Origin: Bacteroidales bacterium UBA6408
GTDB lineage: Bacteria > Bacteroidota > Bacteroidia > Bacteroidales > UBA932
DNA: 35,969 nucleotides
Assembly: GCA_002439805.1 (NCBI GenBank)
Contig: DJPQ01000015.1
Span: 12,492-48,460 of the forward strand
Reading direction: 5' to 3'
The notes below the pieces were generated by a model, which ran no database searches, was not told where the DNA came from, and was given only the letters and a program-made list of their open reading frames with translations. The translations under genes and the position numbers were made by a program. Shown here piece by piece: positions 1-8,867 of the stretch (its first letter is position 1; each line of letters opens with the position of its first letter).

Positions 1-31
1 AACTTTGCAATCGTAAAAAATAGTCATCTAT

Positions 32-523
32 ATGGCCTCATTGAATAAAGTAATGCTCATCGGAAATGTCACCGCAGATCCGGAAATCCGCTATCTTGAG
101 GGTGACAGCGCACAGAACAGCGTGAAGGTTGCACGGATTAGCCTCGCCACGAATGACCGCTACCGTGACCGCAAGACCGGCGAATGGAAGGAAACGACGG
201 AATTTCACAGGATTTCGGCATGGGGCGGGAATGCTGAAACAATCGAAAGATATGTCCGCAAGGGCACTCCGCTCTATGTTGAGGGACGCATACGCACCCG
301 CAGCTGGACTGACAGGGACAACAACGCCCGCAGCGCGGTCGAGATTCTGGCCGAGTCGGTTCTTCTCCTCGGCCGCAAGTCCGACAATCCGGCCTCGCTC
401 GCTCCGCAGCCCGGGCAGCCTCTCCGGTCAGGACAGCAGCCTCAGCAGCCGGCCCGTCCGCTGCCGCAGCCGACCGTCGTCCCCCCGCCGACCGCCGACC
501 CTGACGATGATCTTCCGTTTTAG
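32..523 (+). CDS. ssb: Single-stranded DNA-binding protein
   Basis: This protein binds and protects single-stranded DNA during replication, recombination and repair, and recruits partners through its C-terminal tip. The 163-residue product has an N-terminal OB fold (about residues 4-110) beginning MASLNKVMLIGNVTADPEIR, with the typical W-K-ETTEFHR strand followed by the YVRKGTPLYVEGRIRTRSW segment. A proline- and glutamine-rich linker (about 120-155) leads to the acidic tip DDDLPF, the docking peptide of bacterial SSBs. The window opens on AACTTTG, probably the remainder of a TAACTTTG -7 box, so transcription likely starts just inside the window. The protein has normal length and all features of the family. 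Confidence 0.97.
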   Translation: MASLNKVMLIGNVTADPEIRYLEGDSAQNSVKVARISLATNDRYRDRKTGEWKETTEFHRISAWGGNAETIERYVRKGTPLYVEGRIRTRSWTDRDNNARSAVEILAESVLLLGRKSDNPASLAPQPGQPLRSGQQPQQPARPLPQPTVVPPPTADPDDDLPF

Positions 524-591
524 AAACGTGAAAAAAAATAAACAGCCTCAGATTTGCCTTTGATTTTCGAGTATAGATTTCTTTTGGAAGA
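524..591 (+). repeat. 68-nt intergenic repeat, copy A
   Basis: This stretch follows directly on the ssb stop codon and closely resembles 29591-29657, which follows the stop codon of the glycerol-1-phosphate dehydrogenase gene. Both contain a run of As, a CAGATTT block, ATTTTCGAG and the 3' block ATAGATTTCTTTTGGAAGA, which includes the small palindrome TTCTT-TTGG-AAGA. Here it lies just upstream of the AraC-type regulator gene and may be its promoter or operator region. Its function is not known to me. Confidence 0.55.
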
Positions 592-597
592 ATCGGA

Positions 598-1686
598 ATG
601 ACACGATTATATGAGTATTCACTGATTGCAGCCTTGGCGCTGCTGCTTTTCTTTGCCGTCTATTTTCTGGTGGCCAGGGTGCCGGACAAGCCGATATTCG
701 CGACTTATGTGCGCTCTTGCAGGATTATGGGTCTGGCTCTGCTGACTCTTGCGGTGAACTACCTCGTGCATCTTTTCGTCGGCGTTCGCTTCCTGAACCA
801 CGCGGCGGCGATTCTGCTGAACCTCTCGACCTATTTTCTGGCCTACTGGCTGTTCAGCTCCGCGTTCATGGTCCTGCTGGACAGGAACTATCTGACACGG
901 AAAAGGGTAGTCTTCCACACTCTTCTCTGGGTTCTCTATCTCGGTGCGTCGATTGCGGCGTTTCATGTCAGGGATGCGGCTCAGACGGTCTGCATCGTGA
1001 TTCTGGCGGTTTCGCTCATCGCATACGGCGTGTTCATGTCCACGAGGCTGGTCCGTACCTACAGAAAGACCGTCCGTCTCTTCGACAACACGCATTCGGA
1101 CAACATCGCCTCATACATCCAATGGATGTCCGTGCTGACATGGTGGGCGATCATATTCGGAATAGGCTGCGGCCTGCTGACCTTCCTTCCGGACAAATAT
1201 GTCTTCATCTGGATTCTTTCCTCCATCGCGTTCTATGTCTATATATTCAGTTCCTACATGAACTATATGCTCTATTACGACCGTGTGGAGCGGATTCTTG
1301 AGACATCGGATGAATATGACGACATTGAGGAAAGCCGTGAGGAGGATTCCGTACCGGCCTATTATTCGGAGATCGCTCATCGCCTCGGCGGCTGGATTTC
1401 CTCACACGGATATACGCGGTCAGGGCTGACTATCGAGGACCTCGCGCAGGAACTCGACACCAACAGGACCTATCTTTCCGGGTACATACGGACAACCTAC
1501 CGTCTTTCGTTCCGCGAATGGATCACGGCCCTGCGCCTCGACTATGCGAAGGATATGCTCCGCGAGCACCCCGAATACACCATCGCAGCCGTCTCCGAGG
1601 CCGCCGGATTCATCTCCCTGAGCTATTTCACGAAAATCTTCCGCGAAAAGGAAGGCACGACTCCCGGCAAGTGGGTCAGAGCCTGA
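598..1686 (+). CDS. Membrane-anchored AraC-family transcriptional regulator
   Basis: This is a 362-residue protein with two parts. The first 225 or so residues are very hydrophobic and contain about seven predicted membrane segments (for example near residues 7-27, 42-62, 105-125, 176-198 and 203-224). After an acidic linker (YDDIEESREED) comes an AraC/XylS DNA-binding domain (about residues 258-362). It has the two helix-turn-helix motifs, with LTIEDLAQELDTNRTYLSGYI first and the family signature around IAAVSEAAGFISLSYFTKIFREKEGTTPGKW. Such proteins couple a membrane sensor to transcription. The ligand and targets cannot be read from the sequence. A repeat shared with position 29591 lies directly upstream. 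Confidence 0.85.
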   Translation: MTRLYEYSLIAALALLLFFAVYFLVARVPDKPIFATYVRSCRIMGLALLTLAVNYLVHLFVGVRFLNHAAAILLNLSTYFLAYWLFSSAFMVLLDRNYLTRKRVVFHTLLWVLYLGASIAAFHVRDAAQTVCIVILAVSLIAYGVFMSTRLVRTYRKTVRLFDNTHSDNIASYIQWMSVLTWWAIIFGIGCGLLTFLPDKYVFIWILSSIAFYVYIFSSYMNYMLYYDRVERILETSDEYDDIEESREEDSVPAYYSEIAHRLGGWISSHGYTRSGLTIEDLAQELDTNRTYLSGYIRTTYRLSFREWITALRLDYAKDMLREHPEYTIAAVSEAAGFISLSYFTKIFREKEGTTPGKWVRA

Positions 1687-1750
1687 AGCCGTGCCCTGCA
1701 CCTGCGCCATGAAGCGTCGTCCGAAAGCCGCGTCTGAAAACACGAAGAAC

Positions 1751-3454
1751 TTAAAGCGTCTGTCCGCCGATGAATTCGCGCATAATCGATGTCGGCGGAA
1801 TCATCGCGATTTCCTCCGGGCTCAGAGCCACTATGTAGCTGAGGAACTTGAGCAGCCGCACCGCCTCGCTGTAGGCCGCTGATTTTGGGCTGATGCGGCG
1901 AAGGAGCGGTTCGGCGTAGTATTTCAGCATCGGAAGCTCGAACACAAGCGCGGAGTTGAACATGACGTCGGCGTTCTCCTGAAACGGGAAGATGTTGCGG
2001 TTCTCCCCACGGCGCACGCTCGGCCAGCGGAGAATCGTCTCCTCCGGGGATATGCCCCTGACGCGGTTGTCGCGCACCATCCGGCGCAGAATCCTGTTGT
2101 CGGTGGTGGAGATGTTGTTGTTCTCGTCGAGCGAGAGGGAAGTGAGCGCTGATGCATAGACACGGAAAATCCTTGACTGGTCAACTCCCGGCACCATCTC
2201 CGGATTCAGGGCGTGGATGCCCTCCATGATGAGTATGTCCTCCTTTTCAAGCCTCATACGGTTGCCCTCGAAGCTGCGCGAGCCGGTCTTGAAGTTGAAC
2301 TTAGGAATCTCCACCTCCTTTCCTGCAAGCAATTCGTTCAGCTGCGCGTTGAGAAAGTCAAGGTCCATCGCGTGCAGCGATTCGAAGTCGTAGTTTCCGT
2401 TCTCATCCTTCGGAGTGCGTTCGCGGTCAACGAAGTAGTTGTCGAGTTCGATGACCTTGGGGTTCAGCCCGAGAATCCTGCACTGCTGCGCGAGACGGAG
2501 AGACGAGGAGGTCTTTCCGGACGACGACGGACCGGCGATGAACACAATCTTCACATTTTCATGCCTCTGCCAGATTGCATCTGCGATGGCGGCGTACTTG
2601 CGCTCGTGCCTGGCCTCGGCGAGGTTGATGATTTCGCGGGCGTGCCCTTCAAGTATTGCCTTGTTCAGCGAACCGACGCTGCTGACTCCGAGTACCCGGC
2701 TCCATTTCTCGTGGTCGTCGAGCGCGGCGGCGAGCTTGGACTGCTTCTTCATCGGCGTAATCCTGCCCTTCTGCCCGAGCCCCGGATACTGGAGACACAT
2801 TCCCTTGCCGAACGGACGCAGCTCGAATGTCTTGAGGTAGCCGGTTGACGGCAGCATCGGCCCGTAGAACGAGTCCGCCGTCTCGTCAAGGAAATAGACG
2901 CTGTAGGTGTATCGGCCGAGGGTCTTCAGCAGCTCAATCTTTTCCGGCTGGCCGTTCTTCGCGTAGAGTTTCTCGGCCTCTTCCTCAGTGAGTATCGCCT
3001 TCCTGAACGGGATGTTACGTGCGATGATTTCTTTCATTGTTGACTTGATCCGGCGCAGCTCCTCGCCAGAAGGCACGTGAACCTCATATTTCCCGCCGTC
3101 GGGATTCTCGTGCAGCTCGCAGTAGAGTCCGCTCGGCAGCGCGTACTTTATGTTCAGGAACTTTCCGCTGAACTCGTCCCTCACGGCTTTCTGAAGCACG
3201 AAGCAGAGCGAGCGCCCGTAGGTCCTGATTCCGTTCGGATGCCCGTAGCCTATGAACTGCAGCTTGTGCGGCCGGCAAATCTCGAAGTCCAGGCCTTTCA
3301 GCGAGTTATCGACCAGAGCAGCGAGAATCTGCTTGTCCTCCGTCCCTTCGGTTTCCTTGGGCATCATGTCCCTTGCGATGTCGAGCAGCGTCGTTCCGAA
3401 TTCGACGTCGCGATATTCATTTGTGTTTTCGCAATAAATCCGTATCTTATCCAT
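1751..3454 (-). CDS. Uridine/nucleoside kinase with TGS-like N-terminal region
   Basis: This 567-residue protein fuses an N-terminal region resembling the TGS and second domains of threonyl-tRNA synthetase (about residues 1-230) to a phosphoribulokinase/uridine-kinase-type P-loop kinase (about 280-500). The Walker A motif is GPSSSGKTSSS and a kinase-type DNYFVDRERTP motif follows. The family is common in Bacteroidales and is annotated as nucleoside kinase; it is expected to phosphorylate uridine or cytidine. A divergent promoter lies upstream. The gene converges on the AraC-type regulator with only 64 nt between them. The substrate is inferred from the family. Confidence 0.85.
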   Translation of the reverse strand: MDKIRIYCENTNEYRDVEFGTTLLDIARDMMPKETEGTEDKQILAALVDNSLKGLDFEICRPHKLQFIGYGHPNGIRTYGRSLCFVLQKAVRDEFSGKFLNIKYALPSGLYCELHENPDGGKYEVHVPSGEELRRIKSTMKEIIARNIPFRKAILTEEEAEKLYAKNGQPEKIELLKTLGRYTYSVYFLDETADSFYGPMLPSTGYLKTFELRPFGKGMCLQYPGLGQKGRITPMKKQSKLAAALDDHEKWSRVLGVSSVGSLNKAILEGHAREIINLAEARHERKYAAIADAIWQRHENVKIVFIAGPSSSGKTSSSLRLAQQCRILGLNPKVIELDNYFVDRERTPKDENGNYDFESLHAMDLDFLNAQLNELLAGKEVEIPKFNFKTGSRSFEGNRMRLEKEDILIMEGIHALNPEMVPGVDQSRIFRVYASALTSLSLDENNNISTTDNRILRRMVRDNRVRGISPEETILRWPSVRRGENRNIFPFQENADVMFNSALVFELPMLKYYAEPLLRRISPKSAAYSEAVRLLKFLSYIVALSPEEIAMIPPTSIMREFIGGQTL

Positions 3455-3478
3455 GTATCAAAATTTATCTGTCAGGCA

Positions 3479-3486
3479 CAAAACTA
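3479..3486 (-). promoter_or_regulatory. -7 promoter box of the nucleoside kinase gene
   Basis: On the minus strand this reads TAGTTTTG, an exact match to the Bacteroidota -7 consensus TAnnTTTG, 24 nt upstream of the kinase start codon. No convincing TTTG -33 box is seen at the usual distance. Confidence 0.55.
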
Positions 3487-3590
3487 TCCCGCGCCGTCCG
3501 GTAATCCGGAGGAACGGAGTGATTCCGGACATCTCCCTGCAAATTAACGACCGAAGCCGCAAAATCAGGACATATTTTCTACAAAATTCG

Positions 3591-3598
3591 TAATTTTG
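3591..3598 (+). promoter_or_regulatory. -7 promoter box of uvrA
   Basis: TAATTTTG matches TAnnTTTG exactly. Its last base is only 6 nt from the ATG at 3605, so the transcript would begin at or within a few bases of the start codon. This excludes the upstream TTG at 3596 as a start. Confidence 0.55.
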
Positions 3599-3604
3599 CA
3601 CAAT

Positions 3605-6565
3605 ATGGGACAGAATGAAAAATATATTGAGATACGGGGCGCGAAGGCGCATAATCTCAAGAATGTTTCGCTCGACATACCTCGCGGCAAATTCGTCGTG
3701 ATTACTGGGCTGAGCGGGAGCGGAAAGTCGTCACTCGCGTTCGACACTCTCTATGCTGAGGGGCAGCGGCGTTATATGGACACGCTCTCGACATACGCGA
3801 AGCATTTCATGGGCATACTCGAAAAGCCTCAGGTGGAGAGCATAGAGGGACTCAGCCCGGTCATCGCCATCGAGCAGAAGACGACGGGAAAGAACCCTCG
3901 TTCGACGGTCGGAACCATTACGGAAATATATGATTTCCTCAGACTCTTGTATGCCCGCGCGTCGAAGGCCTATTCGCCGGCGACGGGGAAGGAGATGGTG
4001 CGCTACACCGACGACCAGATTGTCTCTCTGATTATCGAGGGCTACGGCGGGCGCAAGTGCCTGCTTCTCTCTCCGCTTGTCCGGGGACGCAAGGGGCATT
4101 ACAAGGAACTGCTCGCCCAGCTTCGCAAAAAGGGATATGCGCAGGCGCGGATTGACTCCGAAATCGTCGAACTTTCGGAAGTTGAGGCTCTGGACCGCTA
4201 CAAGCCGCATTTCATAGAGCTTGTGGTTGACAGGCTGAAGCCGGAGGCGAAGGACGAGAAGCGGATTCGGGAGTCCGTGATGACGGCTCTGAACCTCGGC
4301 AAGGGCTCGCTGGCGATTCTTGACATGGAGACGGGCGAACTGCATCATTTTTCGAAGCATCTGGTGTGTCCGGACACGGGCCTGTCCCTTGAGGAACCGG
4401 CTCCGCACACGTTCTCGTTCAATTCTCCGCAGGGCTATTGTCCTCACTGCAAGGGACTTGGAACCATCGTGAACGTCGATGTGACGTCCATAATCCCGGA
4501 TTCGTCGGTTTCGATTGCGGACGGTGGAATCGTGCCTCTGGGGAATATCCGTCAGACGAGGAAATTTGACATAATCCGTTCCATCGCAAGGAAATATGAC
4601 TTCTCGTTATATGACCCCATCGAACTCGTGCCGCAGGAGGCGCTGACGCTGATAATCTACGGCTCGGACGAACTTTTCCGGGTGGGGGAGGGGACGATGT
4701 CGGAGATGGTGTCGTTTCCCGGCATCGTGGGCGACATCGACGACAAGATTGTGTGTCCGGAGTGCGGAGGTACGAGGCTGAAGAAGGAATGCGGATGTTT
4801 CAGGATTGACGGAAAGCCGATTTGGGAGGTCTCGGCGATGGAGATCAGCACGCTGAAGGAATGGCTGCTGAGCCTGCCGGGGAAGCTTGACAACAGGGGA
4901 AACGCGATTGCCAGGGACATTCTCAAGGAACTTGACGAGAGGGTGCAGTTCCTGCTTGACGTGGGGCTGGACTACCTTTCGCTCGACAGGGCCACCGCGT
5001 CGCTCTCGGGAGGGGAGAGCCAACGAATCAGGCTCGCGACGCAAATAGGGTCGAAGCTCGTGAACGTGCTCTACATCCTTGACGAACCCTCAATCGGACT
5101 GCACCAGAGGGACAACCGCAAGCTGATAGCGTCTCTTCAGGAACTGAGGGACAGCGGCAATTCTGTGATGGTCGTGGAGCATGACGAGGAGACTATGAGG
5201 GCGGCCGACTGGCTCGTGGACGTCGGCCCGGGAGCCGGTTCCGAGGGCGGACGCATCTGCATGAACGGGCCTTTTGAACTGTTGGAGGCTCATCAGGAGG
5301 CGCTGGAGGCGGGCTTGCGCAGGAATGATTCCGCGATAAGCCATACTGTCGGGAATCCTTTGGCTGAACGTCGGGGTGTGGCTGCGGAGGAGAATGATGC
5401 CGTGCGTGCTGCGATGGATGCCAAGGAGGCGGCTTGGGCAGAGCAGCAGGGAGTGTCTGCGGAGGACATCCGGGCTGTGGAGCGGCACTGTATCTTCGGA
5501 AACTCGGTGACTCTGGACTACCTGCGTGGAGTCAGGCGGATTGAAGTTCCTTCCGTGCGCCGCAGCGGGAACGGGCTGTTCCTGACGATAAGGGGGGCAC
5601 ATGGCAATAATCTGAAGGAGGTCGATGCCGCGTTCCCTCTCGGATGCTTCATCGGCGTTGCCGGAGTCAGCGGCTCGGGCAAATCGACGCTGATTAACGA
5701 GACTCTGATGCCGATTCTGAAGAACAGGTTCTTCAAGTCCGGGCTGCCGGTGCTGCCTTACGGCTCGATTGAGGGCGTGGAGAACATAGACAAGGTCATA
5801 GAGATTGACCAGTCGCCGATAGGCCGCTCTCCGAGGAGCAACCCTGCGACTTTCACGGGCGTGTTCGACGACATCAGGAAACTGTTCGAGGCTACTCCCG
5901 ACGCGAAGGTCCGCGGGTTCAAGGCGAGCCGGTTCTCCTTCAATGTCGCCGGGGGGCGCTGCGAGGAGTGCAAGGGCGCAGGCCTGAAGGTCATAGAGAT
6001 GAATTTCCTGCCGTCGGTGAACGTGGTCTGCCCTCAGTGCGGCGGCCGTCGCTACAAGGAAGACACGCTTGCGGTCTATTATAAGGGGAAGAACATCAAC
6101 GACATTCTTGAAATGCCGATTTCGGAGGCCTACGAGTTCTTCAGACCGGTGCCTGCCATCGCGGTGAAGCTCAAGGCCCTGCTTGACGTCGGTCTCGGCT
6201 ACATAACCCTCGGTCAGTCTTCCGTCACGCTTTCCGGCGGCGAGAGCCAGCGCATGAAACTTTCCGCCGAGCTCTCCAAGAAATCCACCGGCAAGACCCT
6301 CTACATCCTCGACGAGCCTACCACCGGCCTCCATACCGAAGACATAAAGGTTCTTCTCGGCGTCCTCCAGAAACTTGTCGATGCCGGGAACACGGTCATC
6401 ATAATCGAGCACAATCTCGATGTCCTCAAGTCCGTGGATTATCTCTTTGACCTCGGCCCCGAAGGCGGCCGCCGCGGAGGTGTCATTGTCTCGCAGGGCA
6501 CCCCCGAACAGGTCGCCGCCGACCCAGCCTCCGTCACCGGCCCCTACCTCAGGCCGCTGCTGTAG
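3605..6565 (+). CDS. uvrA: Excinuclease ABC subunit A
   Basis: UvrA is the DNA-damage recognition ATPase of nucleotide excision repair. The 986-residue product has two ABC ATPase halves. The first has Walker A GLSGSGKSS near residue 36 and signature LSGGESQRIRL near 480; the second has Walker A GVSGSGKST near 700 and signature LSGGESQRMKL near 880. The C-terminal zinc finger is present (CEECKGAG ... CPQCGGRRY). In the first zinc module the leading CxxC pair is reduced to CPDTG, while the second pair (CPHCKG) remains. A charged, alanine-rich stretch of about 55 residues (near 585-640) is inserted between the halves. I chose the ATG at 3605 because a promoter -7 box overlaps the upstream TTG. 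Confidence 0.95.
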   Translation: MGQNEKYIEIRGAKAHNLKNVSLDIPRGKFVVITGLSGSGKSSLAFDTLYAEGQRRYMDTLSTYAKHFMGILEKPQVESIEGLSPVIAIEQKTTGKNPRSTVGTITEIYDFLRLLYARASKAYSPATGKEMVRYTDDQIVSLIIEGYGGRKCLLLSPLVRGRKGHYKELLAQLRKKGYAQARIDSEIVELSEVEALDRYKPHFIELVVDRLKPEAKDEKRIRESVMTALNLGKGSLAILDMETGELHHFSKHLVCPDTGLSLEEPAPHTFSFNSPQGYCPHCKGLGTIVNVDVTSIIPDSSVSIADGGIVPLGNIRQTRKFDIIRSIARKYDFSLYDPIELVPQEALTLIIYGSDELFRVGEGTMSEMVSFPGIVGDIDDKIVCPECGGTRLKKECGCFRIDGKPIWEVSAMEISTLKEWLLSLPGKLDNRGNAIARDILKELDERVQFLLDVGLDYLSLDRATASLSGGESQRIRLATQIGSKLVNVLYILDEPSIGLHQRDNRKLIASLQELRDSGNSVMVVEHDEETMRAADWLVDVGPGAGSEGGRICMNGPFELLEAHQEALEAGLRRNDSAISHTVGNPLAERRGVAAEENDAVRAAMDAKEAAWAEQQGVSAEDIRAVERHCIFGNSVTLDYLRGVRRIEVPSVRRSGNGLFLTIRGAHGNNLKEVDAAFPLGCFIGVAGVSGSGKSTLINETLMPILKNRFFKSGLPVLPYGSIEGVENIDKVIEIDQSPIGRSPRSNPATFTGVFDDIRKLFEATPDAKVRGFKASRFSFNVAGGRCEECKGAGLKVIEMNFLPSVNVVCPQCGGRRYKEDTLAVYYKGKNINDILEMPISEAYEFFRPVPAIAVKLKALLDVGLGYITLGQSSVTLSGGESQRMKLSAELSKKSTGKTLYILDEPTTGLHTEDIKVLLGVLQKLVDAGNTVIIIEHNLDVLKSVDYLFDLGPEGGRRGGVIVSQGTPEQVAADPASVTGPYLRPLL

Positions 6566-6651
6566 GGGCAGAACTCGCAGGCTCCAGCAGAAGGTCTTAT
6601 CGTTTCTTCCGGAAATATTTTGATGCCGGAAGACTGTTTCAGGGATGTTTG

Positions 6652-6692
6652 GCCAAATTCAGGAACAAACCGATGCCAAATTCAGGAACAAA
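6652..6692 (+). repeat. Pair of 18-bp direct repeats upstream of the DUF4143 ATPase gene
   Basis: GCCAAATTCAGGAACAAA occurs at 6652-6669 and again at 6675-6692, a 23-bp period of about two helical turns. It is followed by the palindrome AATTTCC-tatttt-GGAAATT (6702-6721), just upstream of the -7 box. This arrangement would suit an operator, but no regulator is identified. Confidence 0.5.
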
Positions 6693-6728
6693 ATCGCACC
6701 AAATTTCCTATTTTGGAAATTATTGTGT

Positions 6729-6736
6729 TATATTTG
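6729..6736 (+). promoter_or_regulatory. -7 promoter box of the first DUF4143 ATPase gene
   Basis: TATATTTG is an exact TAnnTTTG match, 24 nt before the ATG at 6761. It places the transcription start near 6741-6743 and rules out the upstream in-frame ATG at 6620. Confidence 0.6.
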
Positions 6737-6760
6737 TCGGAAAATAAACACGATGCGGTT

Positions 6761-8044
6761 ATGAAGGATTATAAACATCGGATAATGGATGCTTTGCTTG
6801 ATAGAAAACTTCAGGCAAAGGGAGCTGTTGTGATAGAAGGACCGAAATGGTGCGGTAAAACGACAACTGCCGGAGAAGTCGCCGCCAGCAAAGTTATGCT
6901 TGCCAGAAAAGATGTCAAGGAGCAGTTCAGAAGTCTTTTAGAAATAGATTCTGATGCGGCTCTTGGGGGAGAAACTCCGATGCTTATAGACGAGTGGCAG
7001 ACGGTTCCGACACTATGGGATTCAGTGCGTTGCATTGTCGATGAACGTCAAATGACCGGGCAATTCATCTTGACAGGCTCTGCCGTTCCTGACAAAGAAG
7101 CGGAGGCGGAGATTGAACATTCGGGAACCGGGCGGTTCGCGTGGTTGACGATGCGTCCTATGACCTTGTTTGAATCCGGCGAGTCCAATGGAAGTGTCAG
7201 CCTGTCGGAATTATTTTTGTCGCCTGACAAGATTCTTGCAAAAAATGATTTGAAACTCAAAGACATCGCATTCCTGATATGCAGAGGCGGTTGGCCGATG
7301 GCAGTAGGACTTGCGGATGATGTGGCTCTTGAACAGGCTTTCGATTATTACGATGCTGTCACAAAAGAGGACATTTCAAAAGTCGATGGGGTAAAAAGGG
7401 CTTCCGAAAGAGTCAAGCGGCTGATGCGTTCATACGCTCGTCATCAAGGAACCCAAGCGTCCATCGCTACATTGCGCGATGATTTGAAGAACAATGATTC
7501 CTCGACTCTTGACGACAGCACCATATACGCCTATCTGGACGCGCTTCGGAAGATATTCGTAATTGAGGATATGCCGGCCTGGAATCCTAACCTTCGTTCG
7601 AAGACCGCGATACGCACGGCCGACACCCGATATTTTGTTGACCCGTCCATTGCCACGGCTGCACTCGAACTTGGACCGGCCGACTTGATGCATGATCTTA
7701 ACACAATGGGACTCCTCTTTGAGACATTGTGCGTAAGAGACTTGAGGGTTTTTGCCGAGTCCCTGAACGGAAATGTGTATCATTATCGCGACAAGAACGG
7801 TTTGGAATGTGACGCCGTGGTACACTTGCGGGGAGGACACTACGGGCTCGTGGAGATTAAACTTGGCGGTAAATCCTTAATTGACGACGGGGCTGCAACG
7901 TTGACAGCTTTGTCTAATCAGATTGATACGACAAGAATGAAAGCACCCGCGTTCAAAATGATTCTTACCGCCACGGGGGATTACGCATACCGTCGCCCGG
8001 AAGATGGCGTATATGTAGTCCCGATTGGATGCCTGCGGCCGTAA
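6761..8044 (+). CDS. AAA ATPase with C-terminal DUF4143 domain (first copy)
   Basis: The 427-residue product has an N-terminal AAA domain with Walker A GPKWCGKTT (near residue 25) and Walker B LIDEWQ. A sensor-like FILTGSAVP motif follows, then a C-terminal DUF4143 domain with the family's LLFETLCVRDLRVFAE and YRDKNGLECDAVV segments; the latter resembles a restriction-endonuclease-like fold. These proteins are abundant in Bacteroidales and archaea, and their cellular role is not established. The longer reading from 6620 is rejected because it runs through the direct repeats and the promoter. The gene marks the left side of the AT-richer accessory island; a second member lies at 14595-15854. 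Confidence 0.85.
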   Translation: MKDYKHRIMDALLDRKLQAKGAVVIEGPKWCGKTTTAGEVAASKVMLARKDVKEQFRSLLEIDSDAALGGETPMLIDEWQTVPTLWDSVRCIVDERQMTGQFILTGSAVPDKEAEAEIEHSGTGRFAWLTMRPMTLFESGESNGSVSLSELFLSPDKILAKNDLKLKDIAFLICRGGWPMAVGLADDVALEQAFDYYDAVTKEDISKVDGVKRASERVKRLMRSYARHQGTQASIATLRDDLKNNDSSTLDDSTIYAYLDALRKIFVIEDMPAWNPNLRSKTAIRTADTRYFVDPSIATAALELGPADLMHDLNTMGLLFETLCVRDLRVFAESLNGNVYHYRDKNGLECDAVVHLRGGHYGLVEIKLGGKSLIDDGAATLTALSNQIDTTRMKAPAFKMILTATGDYAYRRPEDGVYVVPIGCLRP

Positions 8045-8083
8045 GTATCTGTGTCTGTGTCTCTGCTTCTCACCAATAATGTT

Positions 8084-8449
8084 CTAGATTCCCAGCACGA
8101 TGTTGGCATCAATGCCAAGTTCGGTGCTGATTTTTCGCGCGACTTTCAATGTCGGCTCGCTTCTTCCTGAGAAATAGTCACTTATTCGTGATGGACTGAC
8201 ACCGAGCAATTCTGAAAGTTTCGTCTGATTCAGTCCCATCTCGAACATCCGGAGTTTTATCACATCAATGAGTGACGGGGGCTCTATCGTGTAGTTCCGC
8301 TCTTCATATTCTTCGACCAATTCGGACAGGAGTTCCAGTTCAATGAGATTCTTGTCCGATTTTGGCGTGTTGTCGTCAACTAAAGGCAAAAGTTCGTCAA
8401 TTCTTGCCATTGCTGCATTATATGCAACTTTATTTTCAATCTTTGCCAT
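8084..8449 (-). CDS. higA: HigA-type antitoxin, XRE-family helix-turn-helix
   Basis: This is a 121-residue protein starting MAKIENK. It has an N-terminal helical region with an acidic EEYEERNY segment, then a classical XRE helix-turn-helix (about residues 68-118: GLNQTKLSELLGVSPSRISDYFSGRSEPTLK). This layout is typical of HigA antitoxins, which neutralise the partner RNase and repress their own operon. It lies 4 nt downstream of the toxin gene on the same strand, in the toxin-first order usual for HigBA. A longer reading beginning at 8470 would overlap the toxin and is less likely. Confidence 0.85.
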   Translation of the reverse strand: MAKIENKVAYNAAMARIDELLPLVDDNTPKSDKNLIELELLSELVEEYEERNYTIEPPSLIDVIKLRMFEMGLNQTKLSELLGVSPSRISDYFSGRSEPTLKVARKISTELGIDANIVLGI

Positions 8450-8453
8450 GCTT

Positions 8454-8747
8454 CTAAATATTTGTTGCATCTATCCTTTCATATTCTGAGTGTGTCCCGA
8501 TGAAACGGATGAACACCGTCCGGATTGTAAATTTAATCACGGCGATAAGCCTGTGGTTGTTCCCTCGGATGTTGAATACATAATGTTGGTTTCCAACGCT
8601 GTCCACACTGTTGAACGATCTTCTTATGTCGGCGAAACATGTCCATTCTGCCCGTCTCGTCTTCGCAAACCATTCTTCCAACGCAATTTGTGCGTCCGGA
8701 TGTTCTGCATAATATTCGACAATTTTAGATCTCGCGATGATTCTCAT
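8454..8747 (-). CDS. higB: HigB-type toxin (RelE superfamily mRNA interferase)
   Basis: The 97-residue protein starts MRIIARSKIVEYYAEHPDA and has the HigB-toxin layout: an N-terminal helix, W-x-CFADIRRSFNSVD, then the core strands VFNIRGNNHRLIAVIKF and VFIRFIGTHSEYERID. Members are ribosome-dependent RNases that cleave mRNA. A strong promoter (TTTG at 8793-8796, 19 nt, TATATTTG at 8766-8773, minus strand) puts the transcription start near 8758. The ATG at 8747 is therefore the start, not the one at 8768. It is co-transcribed with the HigA-type antitoxin. Confidence 0.87.
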   Translation of the reverse strand: MRIIARSKIVEYYAEHPDAQIALEEWFAKTRRAEWTCFADIRRSFNSVDSVGNQHYVFNIRGNNHRLIAVIKFTIRTVFIRFIGTHSEYERIDATNI

Positions 8748-8765
8748 ATCCTGATGAATTTGACG

Positions 8766-8796
8766 CAAATATAGATATTTTGTAAATCAAAACAAA
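8766..8796 (-). promoter_or_regulatory. Promoter of the HigBA-type operon
   Basis: On the minus strand TTTG (8793-8796) and TATATTTG (8766-8773) are separated by exactly 19 nt, the ideal Bacteroidota promoter. The leader to the toxin ATG is about 11 nt. Confidence 0.75.
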
Positions 8797-8867
8797 TTTT
8801 TGAAAAATAAAATCGTTCGTGAGGGCAAATTTCTGATGTATGTGTGAGAAACAGTCGGTAAAACAGT

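Noticed and set aside
5090..6412. Open frame of 440 codons on the minus strand opposite uvrA
   Set aside because: It lies entirely within uvrA, whose motifs are certain, and has no family resemblance.
6620..6760. N-terminal extension of the first DUF4143 ATPase
   Set aside because: It would translate through direct repeats and the -7 box; the ATG at 6761 fits the promoter and the family.
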